In this document: one piece after another, positions 31,155-42,887 of the stretch
How positions within the stretch are numbered: the stretch's first letter is position 1
Layout of the letters: every line of letters starts with the position of its first letter
Assembly: GCA_900618795.1 (NCBI GenBank)
Contig: UYJD01000001.1
Coordinates: 3,009,654 to 3,073,653 of the forward strand
Direction of reading: 5' to 3'
DNA: 64,000 bases
Origin: Cyanodermella asteris
Taxonomy: Eukaryota > Ascomycota > Lecanoromycetes > Ostropales > Stictidaceae
Made by a program: the position numbers and the translations under genes
The notes under the pieces: generated by a model
Database searches by the model: none
What the model was told of the DNA's origin: nothing
What the model saw: only the letters and a program-made list of their open reading frames with translations

Positions 31155-32498
31155 ATGTCTACAAAAGCGATGGAGGCTTCGGCAGTGGCCCTGCCATCGT
31201 ATCAGCAAGCTCATCAGCCCGGACTCGAGGCTGTCAGGGATCCATACCGTCAGTCGACATATCCTCAACAGCCACATCCTCAGCCTGCAGACCCGCAAGC
31301 GGCATCGACGAGTACTCCCGAATCAGAAGACATCTACTCTGGCATCCCCGCACCTCCTCACTTCAGCCAAATGGCCATGCCTGCTGGACCTCCTCCAGAA
31401 TACAGTCCACGCACTGGACTGCTGCCAATTGTCATTCCTCAGATTGCCACAAGTTGGAAGGGTGCATTCATGTGCCCATTCGCCCGAGGCTACCCGCCCC
31501 AACTGCAGCAAGCCGGCATCAGCGAAGAGCAATTCCTCAAATTCGTCGATGGCTTCAATGAAGCATTCGTGGCTTCTCCAGTCTTTCAGGTCACCAATTT
31601 AGCCGGCGTAGCCATGGGACAAGCTTACGGGGTGTCGACCGTCCAGATTGCAGGCACAGCAATCAGTCTCGGATCAACTTTGGCCAGTGGTGCGGTCTCG
31701 TATCTCCGAGCATACGCTTACATGAAGTCGGCAAACAAAGATTTCTTGCATCCTGCTGGCTTGCACGGCCAAGTCCTGACCACGAAGAAGCTGCTTCCTA
31801 AGATCAACTACCCGAGCGAAAAGCTGGAACTCCTACCCCTGGAACACACTGGCCATCCTTCGAGGATTGATAGCTCAAGCTCAAGCTCAAGTTCCGACTG
31901 CGACTCTGACTCCGATTCCGACCAGGAAGGTGAAGCCCCTACCGCCGCTATTCCAGGAATTTCGGCAATCGAACGCCGTCACGAAGCGCTCGACGGCTAC
32001 ATCGAACCCATAAACTTTAATGTCCGGCCCTCACCCGCCTCCAATAACCTCCTCAAACGAATGGGAGAATGGCAAACCAAACGACTCCAGGCAAAACAAG
32101 CCAAGAAACTCGCCAAACAGCGCCGAAAAGGAGAAAAGGAGCACCGCAAGAGGGGCAAAGACACCAGGAAGGAAGAGCGCAAGATTAAGAAGGAGCTGCG
32201 CAAGATCGACCGCGAGCTTCGGAAAGAACGGAGAAGGCGCGATGAAAGGATCGCGGACGGTAAGGTGAAGAAGGCGCACAAGGAGTTTGACAAGGAGGAG
32301 CGCAAGCTCGAGAAGGAGAGGGCTAAAAAGCTAAAGGAGTTTGAGGAGGAGATTGGGAAGCATAGGAGCGAAGGTGGACAGGAGAGGACGAAGGCTGATC
32401 TCAAGGAGGAGAAGATGGCGAATAAGATTCGGTGGATCGTTATTACGAAATGGGAGCCTGAGACGGCTGGCGATGAGATTGAGGATGAGGACGCCTGA
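31155..32498 (+). CDS. Conserved fungal protein with C-terminal Lys/Arg/Glu coiled coil
   Basis: One intron-free frame of 447 residues. The N-terminal 90 residues are Pro/Gln-rich (YPQQPHPQPADPQ). A conserved central region of about 150 residues contains TGLLPIVIPQIATSWKGAF, FARGYPPQLQQAGISEEQFL, FVDGFNEAFVASPVFQV and a Gly/Ala-rich stretch (GVSTVQIAGTAISLGSTLAS) that could be a membrane hairpin. This pattern recurs in a family of uncharacterised filamentous-fungal proteins. A serine tract followed by Asp/Ser repeats (residues about 235-255) and a basic coiled coil (about 310-420) complete it. I do not know its function. An in-frame extension to 31056 exists, but 31155 is the first ATG followed by family-like sequence. 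Confidence 0.75.
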   Translation: MSTKAMEASAVALPSYQQAHQPGLEAVRDPYRQSTYPQQPHPQPADPQAASTSTPESEDIYSGIPAPPHFSQMAMPAGPPPEYSPRTGLLPIVIPQIATSWKGAFMCPFARGYPPQLQQAGISEEQFLKFVDGFNEAFVASPVFQVTNLAGVAMGQAYGVSTVQIAGTAISLGSTLASGAVSYLRAYAYMKSANKDFLHPAGLHGQVLTTKKLLPKINYPSEKLELLPLEHTGHPSRIDSSSSSSSSDCDSDSDSDQEGEAPTAAIPGISAIERRHEALDGYIEPINFNVRPSPASNNLLKRMGEWQTKRLQAKQAKKLAKQRRKGEKEHRKRGKDTRKEERKIKKELRKIDRELRKERRRRDERIADGKVKKAHKEFDKEERKLEKERAKKLKEFEEEIGKHRSEGGQERTKADLKEEKMANKIRWIVITKWEPETAGDEIEDEDA

Positions 32499-33387
32499 TG
32501 TGTCTCATGATCTGACTTGTATTCTCTGTTGATATACCCGTTTTCGTCGAATACACATAAAGATAGTGCTGCCGCATGGTAACTAGAGGAGATGTGACTT
32601 GTAAGTGACCGATCACGTGCTACGCAGGGCCTCAATCCGCCAGCTTTGCAGACTTCCTGCAACCCAACACCCTCTCCACGACTCTTCGCTAGGGTCAACG
32701 AGTTCTCCAACCTGATGCATGCTGCCACACCAAAGATCTGACTCGTTGTCTTCAGGAGTATCCGACAGACACATGGCGGTTGCTGTCTTGCCGTATCTCA
32801 GACCAAGCGTGGCTTTCTACAATTGCATTCGTCATTCGTCGGTCGAACTTCGAACTTCGCAACTGGTCTGGTGTAGTGATTATAATGTTAGACGGCATGC
32901 GCTCTCGCTTCATGGCGCCGACATGTAGCAGCTGTTGGGTCGAAAGCTTCGTCCCGCTCCCGCTCCTCCCCTTCTCTGCCAGCTCACACTTCGAATGTAG
33001 ATAGATCCCCGCGCGGGATCACAGTGCCTGACTAGCCTATTTCTCTTAGGGTACTCCAGCTTCGAAAATGTTTCCACCGCGAGGTCGGTGCCCTGGCAAG
33101 TGACGGCAACCAACGGCTTCTCGTGACCCAGTATGACGGCATCGAGGGGCCCCGGAAACTCAATCTAGCTCTTTCAAATCAACTCCGCGCACGGACGACA
33201 TAAATGCATAGCTCTTTGTAAGCAAGCAGCTGGTAATGCAGATTGATAATATACATCCCTCGCACGTATCCAGCCATGTCTTCACATATGCTCTCGAGCT
33301 TCGTCCCATTTCCTCAATTTAAGTTTTTGAATCTACCTGCATCTACTTCTCCATCTCCGTATCCATTCCGGAGACGCCGAATCCGAT
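32499..33387. other. Spacer with no gene seen
   Basis: Short frames only. The last 100 bases are pyrimidine-rich and precede the SDR start codon. Confidence 0.45.
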
Positions 33388-34652
33388 ATGAGTACCCCAG
33401 ACTACTCATCCAGCCAGCTCTTCAGCTGCAAGGGCATGGTCGCCGTGATCACCGGCGGCGGCTCGGGCCTCGGCGCGATAATGGCCCACGCCCTCGCGCG
33501 CAACGGGGCGGAGAAGGTCTTCATTCTCGGCCGTCGGCTCGAGAAGCTGCGGGAAGTTGCGAGCACGGGCGAGAGCGGAGTCATCGTGCCTGTTGAATGC
33601 GATGCCACCTCCAAGGAGTCGTTGCAAGCGGCGGCAAAGAAGGTTGCGGACGAAGCCGGATTCGTGAATTTGCTTTGCGTGGTGAGTACCGAGTCTCGAG
33701 GAATTAAGCGATGGCGGTTGTCTCATCGGAGTCGTGGCGCGAATGATCGAGAGAATGATTTCACGAGACGTGTTGGGACGGGGATGGCCTTGGTCAGATG
33801 AACGGAACCGGAGGATGCATTGCCTCGTCAGTCTGGGATGGCAAAGGAATCACGAGACCCAACAACACGAATCTCGGATACCAGCCCGGAGTCCCGACAC
33901 GGAGCTTTCGTTATCTACACACCGGTCTCCCCGTCTCAAAACCGCAACTCACACACACTGACCCGACGTCCCAGAACCACGGCATAAGCGGCCCCACCGA
34001 CCACCGCCTCCTCCCCTCAGAGTCCAAGCCCCCGCTCACGATCCAACAAGCCCAATCGACCCTTTGGGAAACCTCCCTCGACGACTTCACAAACACCTAC
34101 CGGGTAAACGTCGCCTCGGTCCACTTCACCGCCGTCGCCTTCCTCGACCTCCTCGACAAGGGCAACAAGCGGGGCAACCTGAGCCGCCAGACCAGCCAGG
34201 TGATCGTCACGAGCTCGATCGGCGGCCTGCACCGCGCGTGGACGTTTGCCGGCATGGCGTACTTGACGAGCAAGGCGGCGGTGACGCACATGGCAAAGTG
34301 TCTGGCGGCGTATCTGATTCAGTTTAAGATTAGGGTCAATGTGGTGGCTCCGGGGAGTAAGTCTTGTTTGCGTTCTGAGCTTGGCGGACGGGTAGCTTTT
34401 CGATGGAGGGATGTGGGCTAATGGCATGCAGTTTTCCCGTCTGAGATGACGCAGAATATGTTTAAGGGGTCGGACATGAGGAAGGAGGGCGCGTTGCCGG
34501 CGTCGATCCAGCCATTGGCGAGGTCGGGGAGGGAGGAGGAGCTGGCTGGAACGATCTTGTACCTGGCGTCGGAGGCCGGGGCTTATGTCTCCGGGTCTGT
34601 TCAGGTAGTGGATGGCGGACGTTTGGGTGTACTTCCAGGAACTACATATTAG
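33388..34652 (+). CDS. Short-chain dehydrogenase/reductase (classical SDR)
   Basis: Best model: exons 33388-33681, 33975-34356 and 34432-34652, 298 residues. The cofactor motif TGGGSGLG is in VAVITGGGSGLGAIMAHALA. A catalytic Ser is in VIVTSSIGGLHRAW, and Tyr/Lys are in MAYLTSKAAV. IRVNVVAPG|IFPSEMT and YVSGSVQVVDGGRLG are the usual SDR C-terminal landmarks. The overall wording resembles the fungal 'rhamnolipid biosynthesis 3-oxoacyl-ACP reductase' group of NAD(P)H-dependent reductases, but the true substrate is unknown. The first intron is long (293 bp) by local standards. It is chosen because LLCV|NHGISGP then lines up with the family NAGxxGP motif. The second half of that intron is open in the same frame, so an alternative extra exon cannot be excluded. 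Confidence 0.82.
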
Positions 34653-34852
34653 TGATAACGGCACAGATCATGAAGCGAGACGCACAACTTATTTGCAAAA
34701 CACGCATGTCATTTCCGCTTTTCCTGGCAGCGTACCGTATCGAGATGTCCAGGATTTGCGGCCAATGCCGTCGGCCTTTGTCCCAATCTAAAACTCAAAC
34801 TGGCTGCCAAATTCTATCAGATGAGCCCATCATTTTGTCCGCTTGGCGAAAC

Positions 34853-36607
34853 TCAGACTCGCCAATAAATGAATGGCCCGGTGTGAAGGCGACTCATTCG
34901 ATCCTCCGCATTCAAGCTGTGTAAGTTGGCCCGACGCTGACTTTTCTGAATTTCGGAGACAGTTGGAGGTACTTCAGGAGCATTCTCGTTCGTCCTTGCA
35001 ACATAGTTGGGGTCGGATGACACCACGTGCGAAGACCACCATCTACCAACCATCATGTTGCCGCCTGGTAGAACGGCACCTTCCCAGGCCCATACGTCTT
35101 CGTATTCGAAGCCGGGCTGATTCACCACCTCTAAAATCTTGCGTTTGGGCATTGACAGATTGAAAGATGGGCCCTGTGCTGTAACGAACGAGATCCGTTT
35201 GAAGTCCGCAATGCGATCGGTCACACGAAGGTCGTGCATGTTGCCAATGATAACCTCTCTCGTGCTACCATTCGAAATGCCGACGAAAGGGGAATTGACT
35301 TCGGTCTTTCTGGTCTTGTAGCAAGACAATTCGTTTCCGTCGGGGTCGTGGTATTTCAGCTTCTCCGCATTGCAAAGAGGCACTTCGTCGTCAAATGCTG
35401 CATGCCAATTGGAAGTTTCTAAGCCTTCCAGAAACTCGAGCCGGAAATCATTAAATTGATGGTCCTCAAGCGTCTGCTCGTCGAAGAAAACGTGGTCAGA
35501 TGGATCTGGATAGTCTTCGAATCCTACCCATCTCCTAAGACGAGCCACATCTTGTGAAGGCATGTACGCATGACAGCCTTTCCATTTCGTAGATCCTGTC
35601 AACGGCGTCGTCGTGCCGATTTGATGGGACCACGACCGAGGACGCAAATGTACGGGAAGTTGCTGATAAGTTTGTGCAATCGGGTCATCCATACCTCCCA
35701 GGAGGAATGCACGGAAAAAGTTGGCGATAAGAAGTAAATTCGTCGAATGAGGCATCATTTCTGAACGACCATAATTCAAATCAAGCTCCTCGTACTCTAA
35801 CATGAACAGTGGATACCAGCTTGGCGTCTGGAACGCAGCCATGGCAAATTCTCCATCCCATGATTGGCGATTGGAACCCAAAAGAGGATTCCATGCATCG
35901 AATCCGATATGCAACATCGTCAACAGAACATGTCCCAAATAGCTGCCTGTTGAGCTGTCTTTGATCTGTCCAACCCTTTGATAAGAACTGTACAGATTTG
36001 AGAACAGCCCAAGATTTTTGACGGCCAATACCAACGTCTTCATATTGGCACTTTCTGCACGGCCGTTCCTGTTCGAATTCGCACGATTGATCAGAAGTCG
36101 TAGAGCGACGACAACCCGACTGTCTGCCCAAGAACGATATGCTGCCGGCTCCTGATAGGTTTTTCCCTTGGTAATGAATTTGTAGATATGGCTCATCCTT
36201 GTGAAAGCAGAAGGGTCGGGGCTTGGACTGGCATCGTCGAGCATTGGCGCCAGAAGTTTGCACCAAAGTTGTTTGTGATCGTCATCCAAGACGGCCTTCA
36301 GAGTTTTACATGTGCTCGACAGCTTGGCGACTTCGCCGAAGGTGCATTCGGAGGCGATCATGTGGAGGATCTCGGTTGGCAATGACTCGATTTGGCTTGT
36401 GCCGGGAGGTTTCTGCGAAAGAGTGACGGCTTGTCTGTTCTCGTTAATGGTAAGTGTCTGCTCAACATCATGTTTGGCTCTCTTGGAACGTCTGCGCAAG
36501 GTTGGATCGGATGGCGTGGGCATGTTGTGTTCGGCCCCATCCATTTTTTCCGTCGAAATCTGTTTCCGGGCGCGTTTTTGCTGTGATCTGGCCTGCTTCG
36601 GGGGCAT
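34853..36607 (-). CDS. F-box protein
   Basis: A single exon encodes 584 residues from MPPKQARSQQKRARKQ. A basic, nuclear-localisation-like N-terminus (RRRSKRAKHD) is followed by an F-box at about residues 75-115 (IESLPTEILHMIASECTFGE ... LSSTCKTLKAVL), which should bind Skp1 in an SCF ubiquitin ligase. The remaining 450 residues have no recognised repeat. They contain PSWYPLFMLEYEELDLNYGR and a C-terminal region with PFVGISNGSTREVIIGNMHD that may form the substrate-binding part. Fungi carry many such F-box proteins with unknown substrates. The gene is tail to tail with the SDR gene, with 200 bases between stop codons. The frame extends upstream without an ATG, so 36607 is used. Confidence 0.8.
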   Translation of the reverse strand: MPPKQARSQQKRARKQISTEKMDGAEHNMPTPSDPTLRRRSKRAKHDVEQTLTINENRQAVTLSQKPPGTSQIESLPTEILHMIASECTFGEVAKLSSTCKTLKAVLDDDHKQLWCKLLAPMLDDASPSPDPSAFTRMSHIYKFITKGKTYQEPAAYRSWADSRVVVALRLLINRANSNRNGRAESANMKTLVLAVKNLGLFSNLYSSYQRVGQIKDSSTGSYLGHVLLTMLHIGFDAWNPLLGSNRQSWDGEFAMAAFQTPSWYPLFMLEYEELDLNYGRSEMMPHSTNLLLIANFFRAFLLGGMDDPIAQTYQQLPVHLRPRSWSHQIGTTTPLTGSTKWKGCHAYMPSQDVARLRRWVGFEDYPDPSDHVFFDEQTLEDHQFNDFRLEFLEGLETSNWHAAFDDEVPLCNAEKLKYHDPDGNELSCYKTRKTEVNSPFVGISNGSTREVIIGNMHDLRVTDRIADFKRISFVTAQGPSFNLSMPKRKILEVVNQPGFEYEDVWAWEGAVLPGGNMMVGRWWSSHVVSSDPNYVARTNENAPEVPPTVSEIQKSQRRANLHSLNAEDRMSRLHTGPFIYWRV

Positions 36608-38156
36608 TGCTGGTCGCGGTGGAGGAAGAAGCTCGCACGCTGTGAGCAGGACAGAGCAAGCTGGTGCCCTCACCTACTGACTGATACCCGATTGCAACTC
36701 GTGACGAGGTTGGGGCATTGCGAGTGAAAACCGCGCGCTTGATCTGGTAACGGTGAAGTAGCGATTACACGATTCACGAATTCCAAATTCACCCGGTGCA
36801 GATTCATTTGAAGGCAGAGTCATTCTGACCTCAGTGACCACCGCAAGGTACATGCCAGTGACACCTACCTCCAAATGAAAGCGAAGTGTACTTCACAATG
36901 ACCACTGCAAGATCCATCTCGTGTGACATTCACCTCAAAGACCAAGTCAGACTCGACTCACTCGACTCACTCGACTCACAACACATCACTCAAACCCCCA
37001 GGCCGAACCCAGACGCAAAACCTCACGACAAGCATATCATAACCAAGTCCCTCTGAACAGCACAGACAGACCCACAAACTCTGCGTTGAGCATCATCTGC
37101 GTCCATGTCCAGTGGGCGATTGAGAGCATAGATAGTCTTCCCCCAGCCGGCCTTGAAAGACAAAAGTCGTGCGAAAGTGGTCCGTGCACGGCCCTCAGCC
37201 GCGCGGTTGGATCGGATCGGATCTGAGCGGGGCGTTTGATCGCCAAGTTTCACATCCCGTTTAGTAGGGGGGGGGGGGAGAGAATGCGATATATGGGCTT
37301 GGCGATTTATCAAGATCGGGGGGTCTGCACCCAAGATTCGATACCCGCACGCGATCTTTGTCCCTGCATCCTTTTTGGCATACCGATTATATACACGGCC
37401 GGAGTGAGGCCGTAGACATACATCTGCTTGGCCGAGGCTGGCTTTGTTTACGTACTGAAGCTACCGAGACAACGGATAAGCTGGTTCCGTGCGAGTAACA
37501 AGCCGTGGATGTGTCCGGTTTTTGGTCGTGTGACCCGCGAGATATGCTCATGTCGAAGCTGTGAAGAGGTCAGATTTGATGCCTACGACGAACGAGAGAA
37601 TCGTAACCAAATAACGTTATAAATTGTAGTGCTCGATGAAATGAGATCCTTGACCCCATGTTCTATGTCTGCGTGCGAAGGTTAAAATCGCTTTTCTGCT
37701 ACATGCTGGCCGTGTATCCTGCCCTTACTTCGTCGTCGTATTCTTCTTCTCCCTGCTTGATACACTTGAGACCACCTCCTCCACTATCATGTTCTCGTGT
37801 CTAATTGTACAAGCTCTTTCATTTGCGGATTTCGTGACAACGTTTAACCAGGCTCTTTTGTCGTGGGTGTTGCCCGCCCAAATACCATAACGCCGTTAAT
37901 CGTTTGTGGAAACAGGAGCTGCGGACAAGTGGGCTGTGACTGGACCACTGCGGCTGCTTCTTCGTAAGAGATAAAATGAAAATGTCGCTGTTACAAAGTT
38001 TCGCTGGGGAAAGCAAGTTTTGTCTGATGTTTTGGTTACGGCTCATACGGTCCCGTCTTTCGACATTTTCCAAGATCTGTCGATCAAGTACCGAGTCATC
38101 CCTTGGCCGGATAATCAGGTGCAGCTTTTTCCAAGCGCCTGACTGTCAACTCACCA
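36608..38156. other. 1.5 kb spacer with short repeats
   Basis: No coding signal. It holds a (GACTCACTC)-type tandem run at about 36951-36978 and a run of twelve G at 37267-37278. Confidence 0.5.
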
Positions 38157-41100
38157 TTACTCAGTCGTGGGGGCCAACTTGTCGTCGTGGTCAATATTCA
38201 AGCCTTCGAAATTCAGATCTTGCTCCAGTCCATCACGCGCGCTTGGTGTGCCAGGGGTAGCCTCCCTCTCTCGCCTGACCATTTGGCTTCTTCGCTGGCT
38301 GGGCGGAGTGCTCAGCGGACCAGGGTGCTGGAAAAGCTGGCTGAGGTACGGGTCACGCTCAACGGCGACAATGCCTAGGCCTGATCCCGAGCGCTTGTGC
38401 GACTGTGGCGTTGCTGGACCAGCAATGCTACTTTCTTCTGCATTCCGCACAATCTCCTGGAGAGCACGGGTGACAACACCAGCACGGATGACCAGGTCTT
38501 TCAATGATTGTGTGTCGAACGGCTGTTTTTGCGGACGGCTCCGCCGGCTGGGACTCGATGAAAGCGTTGTCTGCTTACGGGTGTCATTGGAGACGGCAGG
38601 TTTAGCAAGCTCATTTCGATGCGAGGGCAGGTTCTCAAGAATCGTCTTTGCTTGAACCGTCGAGTCTTGGCGAGGCCGAGAACCAGTCTGAGGTGATTCT
38701 GTACTGTTGCTAACAATGCGTCCGTTTTGTGAAGGAGAGTTGCGGCTGGGTGTGTCATCTCGCACTGCTGAGATACTCTGACGAGCAGACTGGGGTGTAG
38801 AAAGCCTTTCATCGTGCTCAAAGTCGAAGTCTGTTGAGGTTGGAGAGGTTGGACGAGCTATAGCTGGAGGAGCGAGCTCTTGGTCTTCCTCCAGAGTCGC
38901 AAGATCGATAATCCCATCTGCTTCCACCCACAGTGCCGAAGACTGACCTTCTCGTATATCCAGTTCGCCTGCCCTGCGTTTGAGGCGACGGAGACTTTCC
39001 ACCAGCTGTGAGAGTTCCTTCACATGGCTGAACTGGTAGTGAACGCTTGACTGCTTCTCGAGTATCGTGTCAGGAACCACGAAGCCGCTTGACCTGAACT
39101 CCCGGCTCTGGCGTGCGGTGCTGAGGGCACGATCTTCCGACTCTTCTTCAAGATCTTCAACCTCAAAGTCCTCATCCCAGTCCTCCGAAGCTCCTTTGCC
39201 GCCCAGGGTCCAAGCATCCAACTTGGCTGCATCATTGAAACGCGCCTTGCTATTGTCAATCACGTTGGGTACGCTCTGGCTGCGCACGTGGACATTCGGT
39301 CGTCGAGAGCCAGAACGATTACTGCGATCGGTTGGGTTCTTCCCATGCACTGTCTTCGGTCGGTCATCGTCTTGCTGCTTTTCCGACCAATCCCACAGGT
39401 TGACCTTCTTTTGTGCATCACAGGTGACTGAACTCTCACCGCGCGAAGTCCGGACATGTCGCGATCTGTCGCCATTATCGTCGAATCTCAATGAGCTCAC
39501 CTGCGGCTCCGCATCCTCCTCCGGAACATCCCATAATGCATCGAGGTCGTCTTCAAAGTCAGAGTGACCTGCCGGAGCCGTCATCACTTTGTGGGCGAAT
39601 ACTGGCGTTGGGCTTGAGGGTGACGCAGAGGCGTAAGAATATTGCGTTAGTGAATCGGGGCTGAGAAGCTTCGTGCCCTGCGTTACAGAACCATGGTTGA
39701 CTGCATCGCGGCTTGCATGTTGTCCGGTGATGTGGCCGCTTCCGTTCCCCGTTACGTGTCTGGGGGAGCCAGAAGGTGATGTGTCGGACAGCTTCTCTTC
39801 GAGTACTGACAAGCCATCTCCAGCAAACCCATCACGACCCAGATCATCGAAAACGCCTTCTATCTTTGTCGGACGCTGACCGGAATGGCTGCTGTTCGTA
39901 CCGCCAGTCCTGAAGGAATCGTAGTTTGTTTCACTGAAAGCATCATAGTCATCGCCATTGACCGAAAACACTCGACTGTTGTCAGTGTCTGAGCCCTGTA
40001 TCGTCGATCCATGGTCTGACGCTACCCGAGAGCCACGGGATAGCCTTGGGTTGGACTGGGGAGGTGACACCATGGCATATCCGGAGGTCGACTTGTCGGT
40101 GCTCCCGGAAAAGCTATGCCGATGGCCTCTGGAACTGCCGTCGCGCACCTTGGAATTTGCCAAGTGACCAGCAGCCGTTGTGCCATCCGCATGTGGGGAA
40201 GATCGATATAATGCGCCCATATCCGAAACACTGCGCGTGTGGGAGAGCTGAGGGTCCCGGACAATGACTGCATCATGCAATGTCTCGGGCGGCTGACTCC
40301 TCGATGGCAAGCTGACCGACTCCTGCAATGATGGCAAGGCATGGCTGTCCGAGACATGTCGGCCAGATAAAGTTGTCCCAGGTTCATGTTTCCGCGAACT
40401 TCTGCGGCGGAGGATTTTGAAGGGCGCAGGAGATGGTGAAGGAAGCAGAGTACCTAAAGAGAAACTGGGCCCGACGCGAGGTGCTGCGTCACTCATTGTG
40501 AACGGCTTCTCTGGAAAATCTTCACGAAATTGACTCAACCTGCGTTGGATGGGGACGCTAGCGGGGTCGGTGGCATGCTGATACTGCTGAAAATGTGCGC
40601 CCTTGAACTGCGCAGGAGTCGCAAAATCGGGCTCAATGCTAATTTGAGCGGTGATCGAAGCGGCCATGACCAAGGTGGGTAGCTGCCCGTCCGGAGCACG
40701 AACGCAATTGAGCTCGTCCTTTCTGCCTAAAAAGCGCTCGCCCGGGCTCTTCAGAACCGCGTCAGACTGCCCTTTGACGCGAACAATGTGTTTCTTGAAG
40801 AACGGCTCCCAATTCCAGACTGCACGATTTGGTGGTCCCGAGTCACTGCTTCCCCGACCGTGCAGCAACGATGGTGCGGCTGACGAATGACTGCGTTGAT
40901 GTCGAACGAAGTGCCCTCGACTCTCGGCGCTTCTCTGATGGCTGGTCGCAGGTCTACGAAATGTCGGGCGGAACGGGGTCGATTCAATGCCTGGGGTGCC
41001 AGGGAATCTTTGTGAAGTCGAGCGTTTCACCAATCGATTACGAGAATTCACAGACGGAGCTGACGTCGGGAAGAACGGCGCATTGGACGCATTTGTGTAT

Positions 41101-41722
41101 GTTGAGGGTGTAGAAGGGTGATCTGTAGCTTGCGAGCTCTGCCCAGACGAAGGTGTTAGGGTCAAGCGATTCCGAAACCAGGTGGACGGCCTCCGCTGCG
41201 GCAATGCCCCCAATGACTCCGAAGCAGCGTCGCTGGCTTCTTCCGCCTCTTGCAAGCTATCTACCTGCGTGCTCGACCGATACGACGCTCTGTTTTCGAC
41301 GGCAGGACCTGGTGTCAAGGCCCACGGATTGTCACGAGAGCCGGTTGCGATGGCGGATTTTGGTCTTGCGAGGAAGGTTCTCTTCGAGGCCGAACGACGA
41401 ATTGAGGTGATAGGTCGTATATCAGGGCGGTCGATGTATGCAGAGGGGGAGGGTTTCGGATCTCCGGTTGTCGCCCAAGCCAATCCAACGGCTGCCGCAC
41501 TGCAAGATGCTGTAGCTGCACAAAGCTGCAAGACGTCGTCAGTAGGTGCACACGGACAGCAAGGGGAAATGCCCGGGTGTCACAATGCAATTGGCAGCCG
41601 AGTGGACCGAACAACCGGTGTGAGAGGGTGTATATGCGAGGGATGCATCATTTCATGGGTTGGCATAGTCAGTAGACTGGACTCACCGAGGAGACGGCAA
41701 AGCTGGAGGGTGTCGCGTCCAT
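38157..41722 (-). CDS. Large Ser-rich, mostly disordered conserved fungal protein
   Basis: Exon 1 (41722-41687, MDATPSSFAVSS) joins exon 2 (41525-38157) in frame, giving 1134 residues. The protein is rich in Ser, Arg, Pro and Asp, with many SP/TP-like sites. Short ordered-looking blocks stand out: VWNWEPFFKKHIVRVK, SPGERFLGRKDELNCV, DLDALWDVPEED, KVNLWDWSEKQ, EDWDEDFEVEDLEEE (about residue 793), SALWVEADGIIDLAT and SLKDLVIRAGVVTRALQEIV. These look like conserved interaction motifs in a scaffold or regulator. WDEDFE-type motifs also occur in Byr4/Bfa1-like septation regulators, but that is only a short resemblance and I do not assign it. Exon 2 alone is open upstream by two more codons but has no ATG; the 161 bp intron has a GTGAGT donor and a TTGCAG acceptor. 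Confidence 0.7.
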
Positions 41723-42887
41723 TCAGCCTCGCCACAAACAACGGAGACGCCGGGCAGGCGTCAAGCATGCGCGAGCCGAAGAGGAAGAAGAAGAAGAAGA
41801 AGCAAGGGATGTCGAGTTGAGGGGTTCAGAAAGGCTTGGGTGAGGGCCGGGCCATGACCTGAAGACGGCAGAACGAGCGACGAGGAGAACCTTGGGCGAG
41901 ACACGGGCGGAGCGGCGGTGATGGAAGATGGACAAGTCTCTCAAGTAAAGCAGCTCACAGCGATGATAAAGAGAGAGAGAGAGAGAGAAAGAGAGCTAGC
42001 TTTGCAAGAGAAAGACCGTCAGGTTGCTGTGTGCGTCGGATGGAGGGCAAGTCGAGGAATGACGGGCGTCAAAGCCATTCGAGAGTCGTTCGTTTCGTTG
42101 TCGCTTCTTCTCCAGGGATCCTTGCAAGACGCCGATGGCTGCCAAGCCCGGCCTGCAATGCTTCTCCTGCACGCGGGTCGGTGCTCTGCCGGCCTAGTAT
42201 TTATTGTCAGCAGCACGATTCAGCGTGTGCGAGATTATAGAGCGACTACGACGACGACGACGACGAGTGACTATTCGGGCGCTGCTGTGCTGTGCGTGCG
42301 TGCTTATTTTACTGACTGTCATGGCTTCGACTTCCGAGCTGGGACTCGCCCGAGCCGTCGCCGGTGAACAGCGACATCTTCCGCCCTCTTCAGCCGCCAC
42401 ACTCTCTCAGAAAGTATCCAAGTATTGCTGCTCCAAAGTTGCATCATGCTGCCGGGTGCAAGACGAGTCGCGGGCCACGGCAGCAGCTCCATCGTCCTGT
42501 GCTTCCGCCCTCCAGAAAGCCGTGCGCCGTGTAACTCTGAACCTTCCTTTCGCAGACGCAGAACAGACCGCTGGACCGTGGGAAGCGATCTGAGCGAGCT
42601 CGCAAAGTTGCGTGCTAGCACGTCCAGGGCTCTGGGCAGCATGGACCAGAGATAACGACGACGAGGCTGGCCAGCTGCCTCCCGCTGCCCGGGATATCCT
42701 GCTATATCATCATACCAAGTGGATCGCTGTCAGAGGCGGAGACAAGCAATCCCTTGTTTGCCTGCGTCGTGAATTGTCAGATGCAGGCGGTACTGGACTA
42801 GACAGTAGACGGCAGACGGCAAACAGCGGAGCCACAGCGGGCTAAATTCAGCAAGAGAATGCTCCAAGGTTTACCGCTCACGCCCAG
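41723..42887. other. Spacer with short purine repeats
   Basis: Upstream of the Ser-rich gene. It holds a GAA/AAG-rich stretch at about 41780-41800, a GA run at about 41969-41990, and a CGA run at about 42247-42266. No gene supported. Confidence 0.5.

Noticed and set aside
31997-32728. 243-codon minus-strand frame opposite the coiled-coil protein
   Set aside because: A shadow of the Lys/Glu-rich region (antisense Phe/Leu/Ser-rich), not an independent gene.
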